The notes: generated by a model from the letters alone, not told the origin. A stretch of 60,086 nucleotides of DNA from Nitrospirota bacterium (GCA_016194285.1 JACQBZ010000102.1:1-60086); one strand, 5' to 3'. Shown: positions 8,442 through 16,025, counted from the stretch's first letter. Program-made: numbers and translations.

Positions 8442-8478
8442 AAAACCTCCTTCTTTTGCAAACCAAATTCCAAATTCA

Positions 8479-8530
8479 ATGCCCGCTCACCGCCCCCGGC
8501 TCCGGCGCAGGGCAGGATACAATGTTTGCT
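8479..8530 (-). repeat. Inter-cassette spacer repeat, copy d
   Basis: The minus strand reads ACATTGTATCCTGCCC, the core TGCGCCGGAGCCG (8509-8497) and GGGGGCGGTGAGCGGGC. It lies between the attC-like site at 8548 and the ankyrin gene. The core and its distance to the GGT box agree with copies a and c. Confidence 0.7.
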
Positions 8531-8547
8531 TTATTTGATCTTCCTTC

Positions 8548-8607
8548 TTCCAGCGCCCTGCGGGAGCCGCGCCGTTTTATGGCGTCGGCTCGACGCGGTT
8601 GTTAGGT
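8548..8607 (-). other. attC-like integron recombination site (60 bp)
   Basis: On the minus strand this 60-base segment has the complete layout of a classical attC site. R'' is ACCTAAC (8607-8601, fits RYYYAAC). An inner stem AGCCGACGCC / GGCGCGGCT follows, with the characteristic unpaired A in the left arm and the loop ATAAAAC. The right end is GCTGGAA (8554-8548), one mismatch from GTTRRRY. The total length equals that of the aadA-type site I compared it with from memory. The unpaired base fixes the orientation as minus, the same as the flanking genes. A decayed coding sequence ends 13 bp before R''. The R' mismatch suggests reduced activity. Confidence 0.7.
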
Positions 8608-8620
8608 CAGGATGGTTTTT

Positions 8621-8797
8621 CTACTCTTCATGCGCTCGCACACGCACAACACGGTAATTCAGCATTTCCACATCCCACTTCCTTATTTCGGTGTCGCCCT
8701 CTAAATACCCAAATGGATAGACCGCACGAACCCCCTCTGGTGTTTTTTCCGCCTTCACTGATTGTTTGTAATTCAGATAGCCTGGACATATAATTTA
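8621..8797 (-). pseudogene. 5'-truncated cassette gene, unknown product
   Basis: The minus strand is open for about 55 codons ending at TAG 8621-8623, reading CPGYLNYKQSVKAEKTPEGV, then RAVYPFGYLEGDTEIRKWDV and EMLNYRVVRVRAHEE. The composition looks like real protein, but no start codon exists. An in-frame TAA sits at the junction with a GGGGTCAGAGTA repeat tag at about 8800, so the 5' part has been lost. The stop lies 13 bp from the attC-like R'' box, which is the normal arrangement of a cassette gene and its recombination site. I do not recognise the family. Confidence 0.55.
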
Positions 8798-8963
8798 ATT
8801 GGGGTCAGAGTATATTTGGCCATTTGACGCCTGCCGCTCCAGCCTGATCTGCCGCGATCTAGGACAGCCCACTGCTTCCATCAACAATCGATTCATCTTC
8901 CCTGCCTCCCGTCTCTACGGCCTATATATAATAGATGCAGGTCGAATATATTGCTCCAAATGC
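8798..8963. other. Gene-free stretch with repeat tag and direct repeat
   Basis: No convincing gene is seen here. On the plus strand it begins with TTGGGGTCAGAGTATATTTG (from about 8799), a tag that resembles the GGGTC-GGAGTA part of the spacer repeats on the opposite strand. It ends with the left copy (8919-8957) of the direct repeat that brackets the ORF6N gene. Confidence 0.5.
8919..8957 (+). repeat. Left direct repeat flanking the ORF6N gene
   Basis: GGCCTATATATAATAGATG followed by CAGGTCGAATATATTGCTCC. It recurs with few changes at 9580-9620, in the same orientation, on the other side of the ORF6N gene. Confidence 0.8.
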
Positions 8964-9545
8964 TTAAGCCTCACCCACGTGATCCTGATTTACATTCTTA
9001 CGACCCAACACTCTATATCGAGTGATGCTTTCTCTTGTGCGGAACCCGATTTTCTTGTCTCGCGGTTCAGGCTGCGCCATCAGTTGACGGATGGCGTCGA
9101 ACACCACCCTGAACTGGGCGTCGTATTTCTTTTCCAAATCATTGAGCTTGCGCGTCAAGCTCTCTTGTGAGGCAATCATCCGGCGGAGTCTGACAAAGGT
9201 TCGCATAATCTGGACATTGACCTGGATCGCGCGTTTACTCTGCAGAATGCTTGAGAGCATTGAAACACCCTGCTCGGTAAATGCAAAGGGAGAATATCTT
9301 CGACCGCCCCAACTTGAGGTCACAAATTGTGACCTCAAGATTGAAAACTCTGCCTTGGATAGTTGGAACATGAAATCATCAGGGAATCTTTCTTGATTGC
9401 GCTTAACCGCTTGGACAAGCACTTTTGTCGTTACCCTATAAAGTTCCGCCAAATCACTGTCCAGCATCACCTTATGTCCTCGGATCAACAAGATCTTCTT
9501 CTCAACAACTTCACTTGGAATCAACACTCTCATCTGATCCCCCAT
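8964..9545 (-). CDS. ORF6N domain DNA-binding protein
   Basis: The 193-residue protein carries an N-terminal ORF6N (KilA-N related) domain: [59 protein letters not shown] and [19 protein letters not shown] helical coiled-coil region follows ([30 protein letters not shown]). Such proteins are found in phages and very widely in chromosomal accessory islands; most are uncharacterised DNA-binding proteins. Met5 (9533), preceded by GGGGGA, is an equally good start. The gene is enclosed by a ~40-bp direct repeat on each side, suggesting it moved in as a unit. No phage structural or integrase gene is nearby. Confidence 0.88.
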   Translation of the reverse strand: MGDQMRVLIPSEVVEKKILLIRGHKVMLDSDLAELYRVTTKVLVQAVKRNQERFPDDFMFQLSKAEFSILRSQFVTSSWGGRRYSPFAFTEQGVSMLSSILQSKRAIQVNVQIMRTFVRLRRMIASQESLTRKLNDLEKKYDAQFRVVFDAIRQLMAQPEPRDKKIGFRTRESITRYRVLGRKNVNQDHVGEA

Positions 9546-9579
9546 TTGCTACCCCTGCCCAATCCACCCCCGCCCCTCC

Positions 9580-9620
9580 GGCCTATATTATATATAGATG
9601 CAGGTCGAATACATTGCTCC
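9580..9620 (+). repeat. Right direct repeat flanking the ORF6N gene
   Basis: GGCCTATATTATATATAGATG followed by CAGGTCGAATACATTGCTCC; this is the partner of 8919-8957. Just after it the plus strand has a small perfect hairpin GCCCCGCATGGGGC (9628-9641). Confidence 0.8.
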
Positions 9621-9657
9621 TTTTCGGCCCCGCATGGGGCGTTCATTTTTTCATATA

Positions 9658-9681
9658 AGGGGCACGGCGCGCCGTGCCCCT
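9658..9681. repeat. Perfect 24-bp palindrome (REP-like)
   Basis: AGGGGCACGGCG is followed immediately by its exact reverse complement CGCCGTGCCCCT. Similar GTAGGGGC... palindromes occur at 15621. It lies between the ORF6N module and the TPR-protein gene and could end transcription in either direction or be a mobile palindrome. Confidence 0.75.
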
Positions 9682-9748
9682 ACCATTATAATGACCCCAT
9701 TGCTTAATGACATGGATTAGACCGATCATCCGACAGAAGGATCTGTCC

Positions 9749-10639
9749 ATGAAGATCTTCGTCCATTTTCTTCTCCTGGTTTTGCTCTTTCCGGTGCCGG
9801 TTTTCTCTCAGGAAGCCACTCCATCCCTCCAGTCCTTGCTTGAGGATGGGGATCATCACTGGGATCTTCGAGCCGAGGGCGCACGAGGCTCAGAGCCCGA
9901 CCCAAAGGAGATCGACCAGGCGATCGCGGCGTATCGTCAGGCGCTGGATTCCAATCCGGAGTCCTTGGCCGCCCGGTGGCGATTGATGCGGGCCTATTTC
10001 TTCAAAGGGGAGTATGCGACGGATGACAAAGAGGGGAAGAAAAAGATTTTTGACGAAGGCAAGGCTGTCGGGGAAAAAGCGCTTCAACAGATTCGGCAGG
10101 AAGCTTCACGGCGAACCGGCAATTCCTTGGACAAAGCCAGCCCGGTTGAGCTGGTTCATTATCTTGAAAATTCACCCGACGTCGTCGGTTGCTTTTTTTG
10201 GTCCTCGGCCAACTGGGGACAATGGGCCCTGGCCTACGGAAAGTTTCAAGCCGTCCGACAGGGGGCGGCCGGGAAAATTCGCGATCTCGCCAAGGCGGTG
10301 ACGATCTTGGACTCGAATTATGCGGAAGGAGGAGGGTATCGCGTCCTGGGACGTCTTTATCATCAGACACCCTATGTCCCGTTTATCACCGGCTGGGCCT
10401 CCACAAAGGAGGCGGTCGCATTTTTACGGCGGGCTTACCAGATTGGACCTCATAATTCCATCAATCGGCTTTACCTGGCCGAGGCGCTCTGGGATTGGAA
10501 TAAAGATTCACGGAAAGAGGCGCTGACGCTGGCCGAGGACTTGATTCACGACGCACCCCGGCCGGAATTCCAGGTGGAGGATCAAGCCGCTCAGGAAAGA
10601 GCTCAAGCGCTTTTGGAAAAGTGGCGAGGGAAAAACTAA
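9749..10639 (+). CDS. Exported TPR-repeat protein (TatT-like)
   Basis: The 296-residue protein has a clear signal peptide (FVHFLLLVLLFPVPVFSQEA) and several tetratricopeptide-like helical pairs, for example IDQAIAAYRQALDSNPESLAA-RWRLMRAYF near residues 55-90 and RLYLAEALWDWNKDSRKEALTLAEDL near the end. The pattern GDHHWDLRAE, DDKEGKKKIFDEGKAVGEKAL and WSSANWGQWAL resembles the periplasmic T component (TatT) family associated with TRAP transporters, though no transporter gene adjoins it. Start 9749 was chosen because the signal peptide begins there and AAGGA precedes it; the frame is open 14 codons upstream. Function is unknown beyond periplasmic protein binding. Confidence 0.78.
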   Translation: MKIFVHFLLLVLLFPVPVFSQEATPSLQSLLEDGDHHWDLRAEGARGSEPDPKEIDQAIAAYRQALDSNPESLAARWRLMRAYFFKGEYATDDKEGKKKIFDEGKAVGEKALQQIRQEASRRTGNSLDKASPVELVHYLENSPDVVGCFFWSSANWGQWALAYGKFQAVRQGAAGKIRDLAKAVTILDSNYAEGGGYRVLGRLYHQTPYVPFITGWASTKEAVAFLRRAYQIGPHNSINRLYLAEALWDWNKDSRKEALTLAEDLIHDAPRPEFQVEDQAAQERAQALLEKWRGKN

Positions 10640-10671
10640 AGGTTTGCATTCCAATCCGCGCTCAAAATTCC

Positions 10672-10701
10672 TTGACAACGTTACCCCGCACCCAGTAGAA
10701 T
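10672..10701 (+). promoter_or_regulatory. Sigma-70 type promoter for outer-membrane protein gene
   Basis: TTGACA (10672-10677) and TAGAAT (10696-10701) are separated by 18 bp. Transcription would start near 10708, so in-frame ATG 10700 cannot be the translation start and the ATG group at 10733-10748 must be used. Confidence 0.65.
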
Positions 10702-10744
10702 GCGGCCAGTTTTTATTCGGGTTGATCCGATTATGGAAAGGGTC

Positions 10745-11575
10745 ATGATGACCTCGCGTGTCTTTCTCCTCGGACTGATGACTTTGCTGGCTCTTCTCCA
10801 ATCCCGTCCGGTCTTTGCGCTTCTGCCGTACCTCGACAGCGAAACCGCCGTTCCGGTGGATCGAGGTAAATCGAGGCTGGATGTAAGCCTGCAGCTCGAT
10901 CGTTGGAACAGCCGTCTCTCCACCGATGCCCTAGAGGCGGAACTGAGTTACGGTCTGATCAACAATCTCGATTTCTCGGTGGATGTCCCGTATCTGGTTC
11001 GCAAGGTGAAAGGCTCGGGGGATGTAAACGGCGCGGGCGATGAAGACGGCGTGGGCGATGTGACGCTCAAGGTGAAGATTCGTTTCATCAAAGGGCGAGA
11101 AGCGAATCCAGTTTCGATCGCCGGGCAATTGACCGTGAAGTTTCCGAGTTGCAACAAGAACAAGGCCCTCTCCCCGGAATGCACCGGTGAGCCCGACGTG
11201 GGTCTACGCGCGATCGCGTCGAAAGAATTTTTCCCCGTGACGGTTCATCTGAACCTGGGATATATCTTCGTCGGTAATCCGGCCAATACCAATCTGAACG
11301 ACGTCCTGACCTACAGTCTTGCGTTTGACTATCTGACGACGGCCGATTACCTTCACGTGGTGGGCGAACTGGCGGGCCAGTCCAACCGGTATCCCAAAAC
11401 ATCGGACGAGGCATTCCGGCTTTCGGCCAAGACATCCGCGGATCCGCTGTCGGCCCTGGTCGGTTTGCTGTACGACTTGGATATCAACAAGGCGCTGACG
11501 GTGTCATGGAGTATGGGGTTGACACAGGCCAGTCCGGACTACAGTTTGTCGGCGGGATTCCGATATTTATTTTAG
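10745..11575 (+). CDS. Outer-membrane beta-barrel protein (transporter-like)
   Basis: The ~276-residue protein has a signal peptide (SRVFLLGLMTLLALLQSRPVFA). The remainder alternates polar and hydrophobic residues in amphipathic strands and ends in the aromatic residue Phe (GFRYLF), the classical signature of an outer-membrane barrel. Motifs such as ELSYGLINNLDFSVDVPYL, GVGDVTLKVKIRF and HLNLGYIFVGNP resemble the MetA-pathway/'putative transporter' barrel family. ATGs at 10733, 10745 and 10748 are possible; AAAGGG favours the last two. The stop codon TAG coincides with the first three bases of a short TAGGGGCT element. It is probably monocistronic, from the promoter at 10672. Confidence 0.78.
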   Translation: MMTSRVFLLGLMTLLALLQSRPVFALLPYLDSETAVPVDRGKSRLDVSLQLDRWNSRLSTDALEAELSYGLINNLDFSVDVPYLVRKVKGSGDVNGAGDEDGVGDVTLKVKIRFIKGREANPVSIAGQLTVKFPSCNKNKALSPECTGEPDVGLRAIASKEFFPVTVHLNLGYIFVGNPANTNLNDVLTYSLAFDYLTTADYLHVVGELAGQSNRYPKTSDEAFRLSAKTSADPLSALVGLLYDLDINKALTVSWSMGLTQASPDYSLSAGFRYLF

Positions 11576-11597
11576 GGGCTCGTCTTGCTTGCTGAAT
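11573..11597 (+). repeat. Internally deleted TAGGGGCT repeat
   Basis: TAGGGGCTCG is joined directly to TCTTGCTTGCTG, that is, the left end and the right end of the dispersed repeat (compare TCTTGCTCGCTGG at 31729) without its middle. The first TAG is the stop codon of the outer-membrane protein gene. Confidence 0.55.
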
Positions 11598-11631
11598 AGA
11601 TACCCACGGACTCTGTCTACAGATATCGATT

Positions 11632-12600
11632 CTAAATCCACTTCTTCCTGCGGAAGAACCACAGCATTACCACGACGATGCCCACCATCACCCCGATCGT
11701 CGCGGGATATCCGTAGCGCCATTCCAATTCGGGCATGTACTTAAAGTTCATGCCGTAGATGCTGGGGATGACCATGAGCGGCATAAAGACGACGGTGAGC
11801 GCCGTGAGCACTTTTATGACCTCGTTCAAACGGTTCGACACCATGGAGATGTAGGCCTCCAGGAGCCCGGTCGTAAGGTCTTTATACGATTCAGCCAGGT
11901 CGTTAATCCGCACGAGATGGTCATACACATCTCGGAAATAAATGGCCGTCCGTTTGTTGACCACCGCGAACGGGTCGCGGCTCAACCGGTTGAGAATTTC
12001 CCGCTGTGGACTGGTCACCCGCCGAAGGGACATCCCGTCCCGTTTCAGTGAAAATATCCGGTCCAGGGTTTCCTTGCTGGGAGACGCAGTGACCTCTTTT
12101 TCGAGCTCATCCAACACTTCGTCGAAGTCATCTAAGATGGGAAAGTAATTGTCAACCGTACCGTCCAGAATCTCGTAGAGTAGGAAATCCGTTCCCCGGG
12201 ACATGGTGAGAGAATTTTTCAGGCACCGTTCTTTCGTGCGGTTGATGCTGCGGGACAATTGCTGATGATAGGTGACCAGGTGGCGTTTGCCCAGAAAAAA
12301 GTTGAGCTCGACCGTTTTGAACGTTCCGGAGACGTCTCCGCGACGGGCTCCGTGGAGCACGAGGAAGAGGTAATCGCCGAAATCATCCAGTTTGGGAAGG
12401 TGGGATTCGGCGATGCAATCCTCGATGGCCAGGGGATGAAAATTAAAGATGGAAGACAGGATCTGGTTCTCTTCCTCTGTCGGAGCTTCCAGATCCACCC
12501 AGACCGATTCGGTTTCGTCCTTCAGCAGGCTGGGTAAAGACTCGGAATCCGTAATCCTCCGTAGGCCGTTTTGCTTTGAGAAGGCAAAAATCTCGATCAT
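11632..12600 (-). CDS. corA: CorA-type magnesium/cobalt channel
   Basis: The 322-residue protein is a CorA-family divalent cation channel of the inner membrane, active as a pentamer. The large N-terminal cytoplasmic domain is followed by two C-terminal membrane helices. The first ends with the signature YGMNF (GMN motif, about residue 285), the loop is acidic (MPELEW), and the second helix (TIGVMVGIVVVMLWF) is followed by RRKKWI. The willow-helix segment DPFAVVNKRTAIYFRDVYDHL is typical. The start is 6 bp from copy 2 of the dispersed repeat, so the promoter either lies within that repeat or transcription comes from rpmB, 121 bp upstream on the same strand. Confidence 0.96.
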   Translation of the reverse strand: MIEIFAFSKQNGLRRITDSESLPSLLKDETESVWVDLEAPTEEENQILSSIFNFHPLAIEDCIAESHLPKLDDFGDYLFLVLHGARRGDVSGTFKTVELNFFLGKRHLVTYHQQLSRSINRTKERCLKNSLTMSRGTDFLLYEILDGTVDNYFPILDDFDEVLDELEKEVTASPSKETLDRIFSLKRDGMSLRRVTSPQREILNRLSRDPFAVVNKRTAIYFRDVYDHLVRINDLAESYKDLTTGLLEAYISMVSNRLNEVIKVLTALTVVFMPLMVIPSIYGMNFKYMPELEWRYGYPATIGVMVGIVVVMLWFFRRKKWI

Positions 12601-12606
12601 CGTTTG

Positions 12607-12680
12607 TAGGGGCTCGCGTCGCCCCCTCCACCGGCGAAGCCGGATGGAGCCTCCCCCTCTCGCTCGCGTTGCTCGCTGGG
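12607..12680 (+). repeat. Dispersed TAGGGGCT repeat, copy 2
   Basis: TAGGGGCTCGCGTCGCCCCC, CCGGCGAAGCCGG, GGAGCCTCCCCCTCTCGC and GTTGCTCGCTGGG in order. It is the cleanest copy of the element apart from 56171 and lies between rpmB (stop) and corA (start), both read on the minus strand. Confidence 0.85.
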
Positions 12681-12721
12681 AAGATCCACACGGCCGCCCG
12701 TCGGGCTGTCGAAATCAAATT

Positions 12722-12919
12722 TCAGACGGCCTTCTTCACCCAGCCTGAACGAATGCAACGGGTGCAGACTTTGATCCGTCGGGTCGTGTGGTCCACGAGG
12801 GCCTTGACGGATTTCAGATTCGGGTAAAAGGGGTGCTTTGTTTTGTTATGGGCATGACTGACCTTAAAACCGATGGTCTTTCCTTTGCCACAGATTGCAC
12901 ACACGTACGCCACGGACAT
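12722..12919 (-). CDS. rpmB: 50S ribosomal protein L28
   Basis: The 65-residue ribosomal protein has the C+ (zinc-binding) form of L28: CAIC at residues 7-10 and CTRC at 52-55, with the family body GKTIGFKVSHAHNKTKHPFYPNLK and the TTRRIKVCT strand between. It sits on the large ribosomal subunit. The ATG is preceded by AAGGAGA. Length is normal. It reads away from recG; downstream on the same strand are a dispersed repeat and corA. Confidence 0.97.
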   Translation of the reverse strand: MSVAYVCAICGKGKTIGFKVSHAHNKTKHPFYPNLKSVKALVDHTTRRIKVCTRCIRSGWVKKAV

Positions 12920-13093
12920 TCTCCTTATGACGGTTATCCTTGATCATCATTGTCGAATATGCAAAGACCAAGTCGAAGTTGCAGAAACCAATTGGCTATG
13001 TTACCATAATGTCCGTCGTGTGACAAGAATTTTTCTGCAGATCATGCAGAGGTGCATTTCGACACGTCTCTTCTAACCTCGGCCCTCTTGTCT

Positions 13094-15595
13094 ATGATGA
13101 GCAAACTCGAATCGCTGGAGACCATCCTCGACCGTATTCAGAAGCCCATCCGATACGCCGTTCAAAAAAACTTCGCCCACCTCATGAAGGTCCAGGGATT
13201 GGCCGCGTTTGTAACGCAACAGGTTCAGACGGCCCTTGCACAGAACCCTTCCGAAGAGGAGGCCCGTGGCTGGGTTCGCTTAAAAGATCTTTTTGCGGAT
13301 TACGACCAACTTCTCGAGGGGGAGCGACAAGACCGTTTGCGAAAAGCTCAGGAGCTTTTGAAGATTCTCTCACATCGCCCGATGGGTCAGTCGAATTCAG
13401 ATCCGGACCGGGGTCTGGGTCCGTCCGACTCGCGTCCCAATGCGGTCTTTTGGGATCGACCGATGCAATACCTGAAAGGAGTGGGCCCCAAGCGGGCCGA
13501 ATGGCTTGCTCGGTTGGGAATCAAGACACTGGAGGATTTCCTTTACTTCCTGCCTTGGCGGTATGAGGACCGCAGCCATCTTAAGCCGATTGCCCAGGTG
13601 ACCCCCGGGGAAGAGCAGACCGTCTGCGGCGTGGTTCAATCGACCCATCTCACGATCACGTCCCGCCGTAAGTTTAAAATCGTTGAAATGCTGCTGGGGG
13701 ATGAGAGCGGCTCCCTTCTCGTCAAATGGTTCAATCAGCCCTATCTGCAAAAGCGGTTTAAGAACGGGCAGAGGCTCATGCTCTTTGGAAAGGTGAAGGT
13801 GAACCGCCGCCAGGGTTACGGTCTGGAGATGGAAAACCCGGTTTACGAGTTTTTGGACGACGCCGTGCCTGCCCCTGCCCGTCCGGCAGGCGGGGGCGGG
13901 CAGGAGGCCACGACGGTCGGTTTGCACAGCGGTCGGATCGTGCCGATCTATCATGAGACGCACGGGTTGACCAGCCGGCCGGTCCGATCGCTCATGAAGA
14001 CCATCCTTGACGAGTACGCGCCGCGGCTTCACGAAATTCTTCCGTTGTCCGTCCTCAAGACCCATCATCTTGTTCCGATCTCGGAGGCCTTGACCCAGGC
14101 CCATTTTCCGGTTCCGGGTACCGCTTTGGAGTCGTTGAATCAGGGACGCAGCGAAGCCCACCGCCGGTTGGTGTTCGATGAATTTTTCCTTCTCCAACTC
14201 GGGCTGGGTCTGAAACGGCGGGAGGCGTCGGAGGAGTCCAAGGGAACGGCCTTTGAAACGGACGGCCCGTATCTGAAACGGTTCCTTGCGGGACTCCCGT
14301 ATCAACTCACGGCGGCCCAGAAGGGCGTTTTGGAGGAGATCAAACGGGATATGGCCCGCCCGCATCCGATGAATCGTCTGCTTCAGGGGGACGTCGGCTG
14401 CGGAAAAACGGTCGTCGCATTGGCCGCGATGGTCATCGCGGCCGACAACGGGCATCAGGCCGTCCTTATGGTTCCGACCGAGATCCTTGCGGAACAACAT
14501 TATCTTTCTCTCAAGCAATGGTTATCGCCTTTCAAGCGGCCCTGCCTTCTTCTGACCGGCGGTCAATCCAAACGGGAAACGGCGAACGCCTTGAGGATCG
14601 CGGCCTCCGACGAGCCGGCGTTTGTTGTTGGAACACATGCGTTGATTCAGGGGGAGGTGCGCTTCGGCCGATTGGGCCTCGTGGTCGTGGACGAGCAGCA
14701 CAAATTCGGCGTGATGCAGCGCGCCCTGCTGCAGAAAAAGGGATACCATCCGGATGTCCTCATCATGACGGCCACGCCCATTCCGCGGACGTTGGCCTTG
14801 ACCGTTCACGGGGATCTGGATCTCTCCGTGATTGATGAGTTGCCCCAAGGGCGGGCTCCGATCGAGACCCGTCTCGCCTATGAATCGAAACGTTCCCAAG
14901 CCTATGCCCTTGTGGCGGAGCAGGTGGCGGAAGGACGCCAGGCCTACGTGGTTTATCCGATTGTGGAGGAGTCGGAAAAGACGGATCTTAAAGCGGCCAC
15001 CCAAATGGCGGACCATCTGCAGCGCGAGGTTTTTCCTTCCATGAAGATCGGTCTGCTGCACGGACGAATGCCGATGGATGAAAAGGAAAGGGTCATGGAG
15101 GCCTTCAAGAAAGGACAGATTCAGATCCTCGTGGCCACGACCGTGATCGAGGTCGGGATCGATGTTCCCAATGCAACGGTGATGATCATCGAGCATGCCG
15201 AGCGGTTCGGCCTGTCGCAACTCCATCAACTTCGCGGCCGGGTGGGCCGCGGCCGTCACCGGTCCTATTGTATCCTATTGGCCGCCGCCCCGGTTTCGGA
15301 GGAGGGCAAACGGCGGCTGAATACCATGGTCCGGAGCCACGACGGGTTCGTGATCGCCGAGGAAGATCTGGCGATCCGGGGCCCCGGCGAATTTTTCGGG
15401 ACGCGCCAGTCCGGCCTGCCCGAACTGCGGGTCGCGAATATTCTGCGGGACGCGAAGCTGCTGGAGGAGGCGCGCGAAGAGGCCTGGAAGGTGCTTTCGA
15501 ACGATCCGCAGTTGAACCGGCCCGAGCATGCCGCGTTAAAAGCCGCTTTGGCGAGGAAATGGAAGGGGAAGTTAGAGCTGTTCACGGTGAGCTGA
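13094..15595 (+). CDS. recG: ATP-dependent DNA helicase RecG
   Basis: RecG remodels stalled forks and Holliday junctions. The ~833-residue protein has an N-terminal extension of about 130 residues, then a helix-hairpin-like segment (YLKGVGPKRAEWLARLGIKTLEDFLYFLP) and the OB 'wedge' domain (EEQTVCGVV...ITSRRKFKIVEML). Superfamily 2 motor motifs follow: GDVGCGKTVVAL (Walker A, near 433), VVDEQHKFGV, MTATPIPRTLAL, LHGRMP, TTVIEVGIDVPNATVMIIEHAERFGL and QLRGRVGRG. The C-terminal EDLAIRGPGEFFGTRQSG is diagnostic. No good ribosome binding site is visible; ATG 13094 or 13097 (MSKLESLETILDRIQKPIR) looks best, and a GTG at 13052 is possible. An alternating Pro/Gly-rich low-complexity stretch (PAPARPAGGGGQ) lies mid-wedge domain. 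Confidence 0.96.
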   Translation: MMSKLESLETILDRIQKPIRYAVQKNFAHLMKVQGLAAFVTQQVQTALAQNPSEEEARGWVRLKDLFADYDQLLEGERQDRLRKAQELLKILSHRPMGQSNSDPDRGLGPSDSRPNAVFWDRPMQYLKGVGPKRAEWLARLGIKTLEDFLYFLPWRYEDRSHLKPIAQVTPGEEQTVCGVVQSTHLTITSRRKFKIVEMLLGDESGSLLVKWFNQPYLQKRFKNGQRLMLFGKVKVNRRQGYGLEMENPVYEFLDDAVPAPARPAGGGGQEATTVGLHSGRIVPIYHETHGLTSRPVRSLMKTILDEYAPRLHEILPLSVLKTHHLVPISEALTQAHFPVPGTALESLNQGRSEAHRRLVFDEFFLLQLGLGLKRREASEESKGTAFETDGPYLKRFLAGLPYQLTAAQKGVLEEIKRDMARPHPMNRLLQGDVGCGKTVVALAAMVIAADNGHQAVLMVPTEILAEQHYLSLKQWLSPFKRPCLLLTGGQSKRETANALRIAASDEPAFVVGTHALIQGEVRFGRLGLVVVDEQHKFGVMQRALLQKKGYHPDVLIMTATPIPRTLALTVHGDLDLSVIDELPQGRAPIETRLAYESKRSQAYALVAEQVAEGRQAYVVYPIVEESEKTDLKAATQMADHLQREVFPSMKIGLLHGRMPMDEKERVMEAFKKGQIQILVATTVIEVGIDVPNATVMIIEHAERFGLSQLHQLRGRVGRGRHRSYCILLAAAPVSEEGKRRLNTMVRSHDGFVIAEEDLAIRGPGEFFGTRQSGLPELRVANILRDAKLLEEAREEAWKVLSNDPQLNRPEHAALKAALARKWKGKLELFTVS

Positions 15596-15620
15596 GATGA
15601 CCGTGGTTGTTGCGAGAACC

Positions 15621-15648
15621 GTAGGGGCGTAGCATGCTACGCCCCTAC
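15621..15648. repeat. Perfect 28-bp palindrome (REP-like)
   Basis: GTAGGGGCGTAGCA is followed at once by its exact reverse complement TGCTACGCCCCTAC, 25 bp after recG. It is followed by TTGATC rather than a T-run, so it is not a standard terminator. Similar to the palindrome at 9658. Confidence 0.8.
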
Positions 15649-15685
15649 TTGATCTTTAATCCTCGATTCGTTAGGATACCGCACG

Positions 15686-16018
15686 ATGTTGTCATGGACT
15701 CAATTCAAAGAGGATCTCTATAACGGCATCTTGCTTGTGCGAAACGGGTTGCTGACGGCGGCCGTTTCTTCATCCCAAGAGGTCGACCGGCTGAAGCATC
15801 GTTATCGGCTCCAGTCGGTTGAACGGCAACTGGTCGAAGCCTACCGCGCATTGGGCAAATACGGCTTGATCAACCTGCAGAACGGTCCTCCGGACATCCT
15901 GAAAGAGAAAGAAGGACTGCATCTAATCCAGGAGGTCGACGCAAAGCGCGCGGAGCGGGAAAAACTGATCGCGGAACGGGATGCTTTTGACCGGGAAGCA
16001 AACGGAAATCAGAAATGA
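15686..16018 (+). CDS. Hypothetical helical protein
   Basis: I do not recognise this 110-residue cytoplasmic protein. It is predicted largely helical, with charged heptad-like stretches (SQEVDRLKHRYRLQSVERQLVEAYRALGKYG and LIQEVDAKRAEREKLIAERDAFDRE) that could form a coiled coil. It has no signal peptide or membrane segment. The stop codon is 7 bases before the likely start of the exopolyphosphatase gene, so the two are probably translated from one message, after the palindrome that follows recG. A role linked to polyphosphate metabolism is only guilt by association. Confidence 0.7.
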   Translation: MLSWTQFKEDLYNGILLVRNGLLTAAVSSSQEVDRLKHRYRLQSVERQLVEAYRALGKYGLINLQNGPPDILKEKEGLHLIQEVDAKRAEREKLIAERDAFDREANGNQK

Positions 16019-16025
16019 CCGTTCG

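Noticed and set aside
8964..9545. ORF6N gene as evidence of a prophage
   Set aside because: No structural, lysis, integrase or replication phage genes are nearby; such genes are common in chromosomes.
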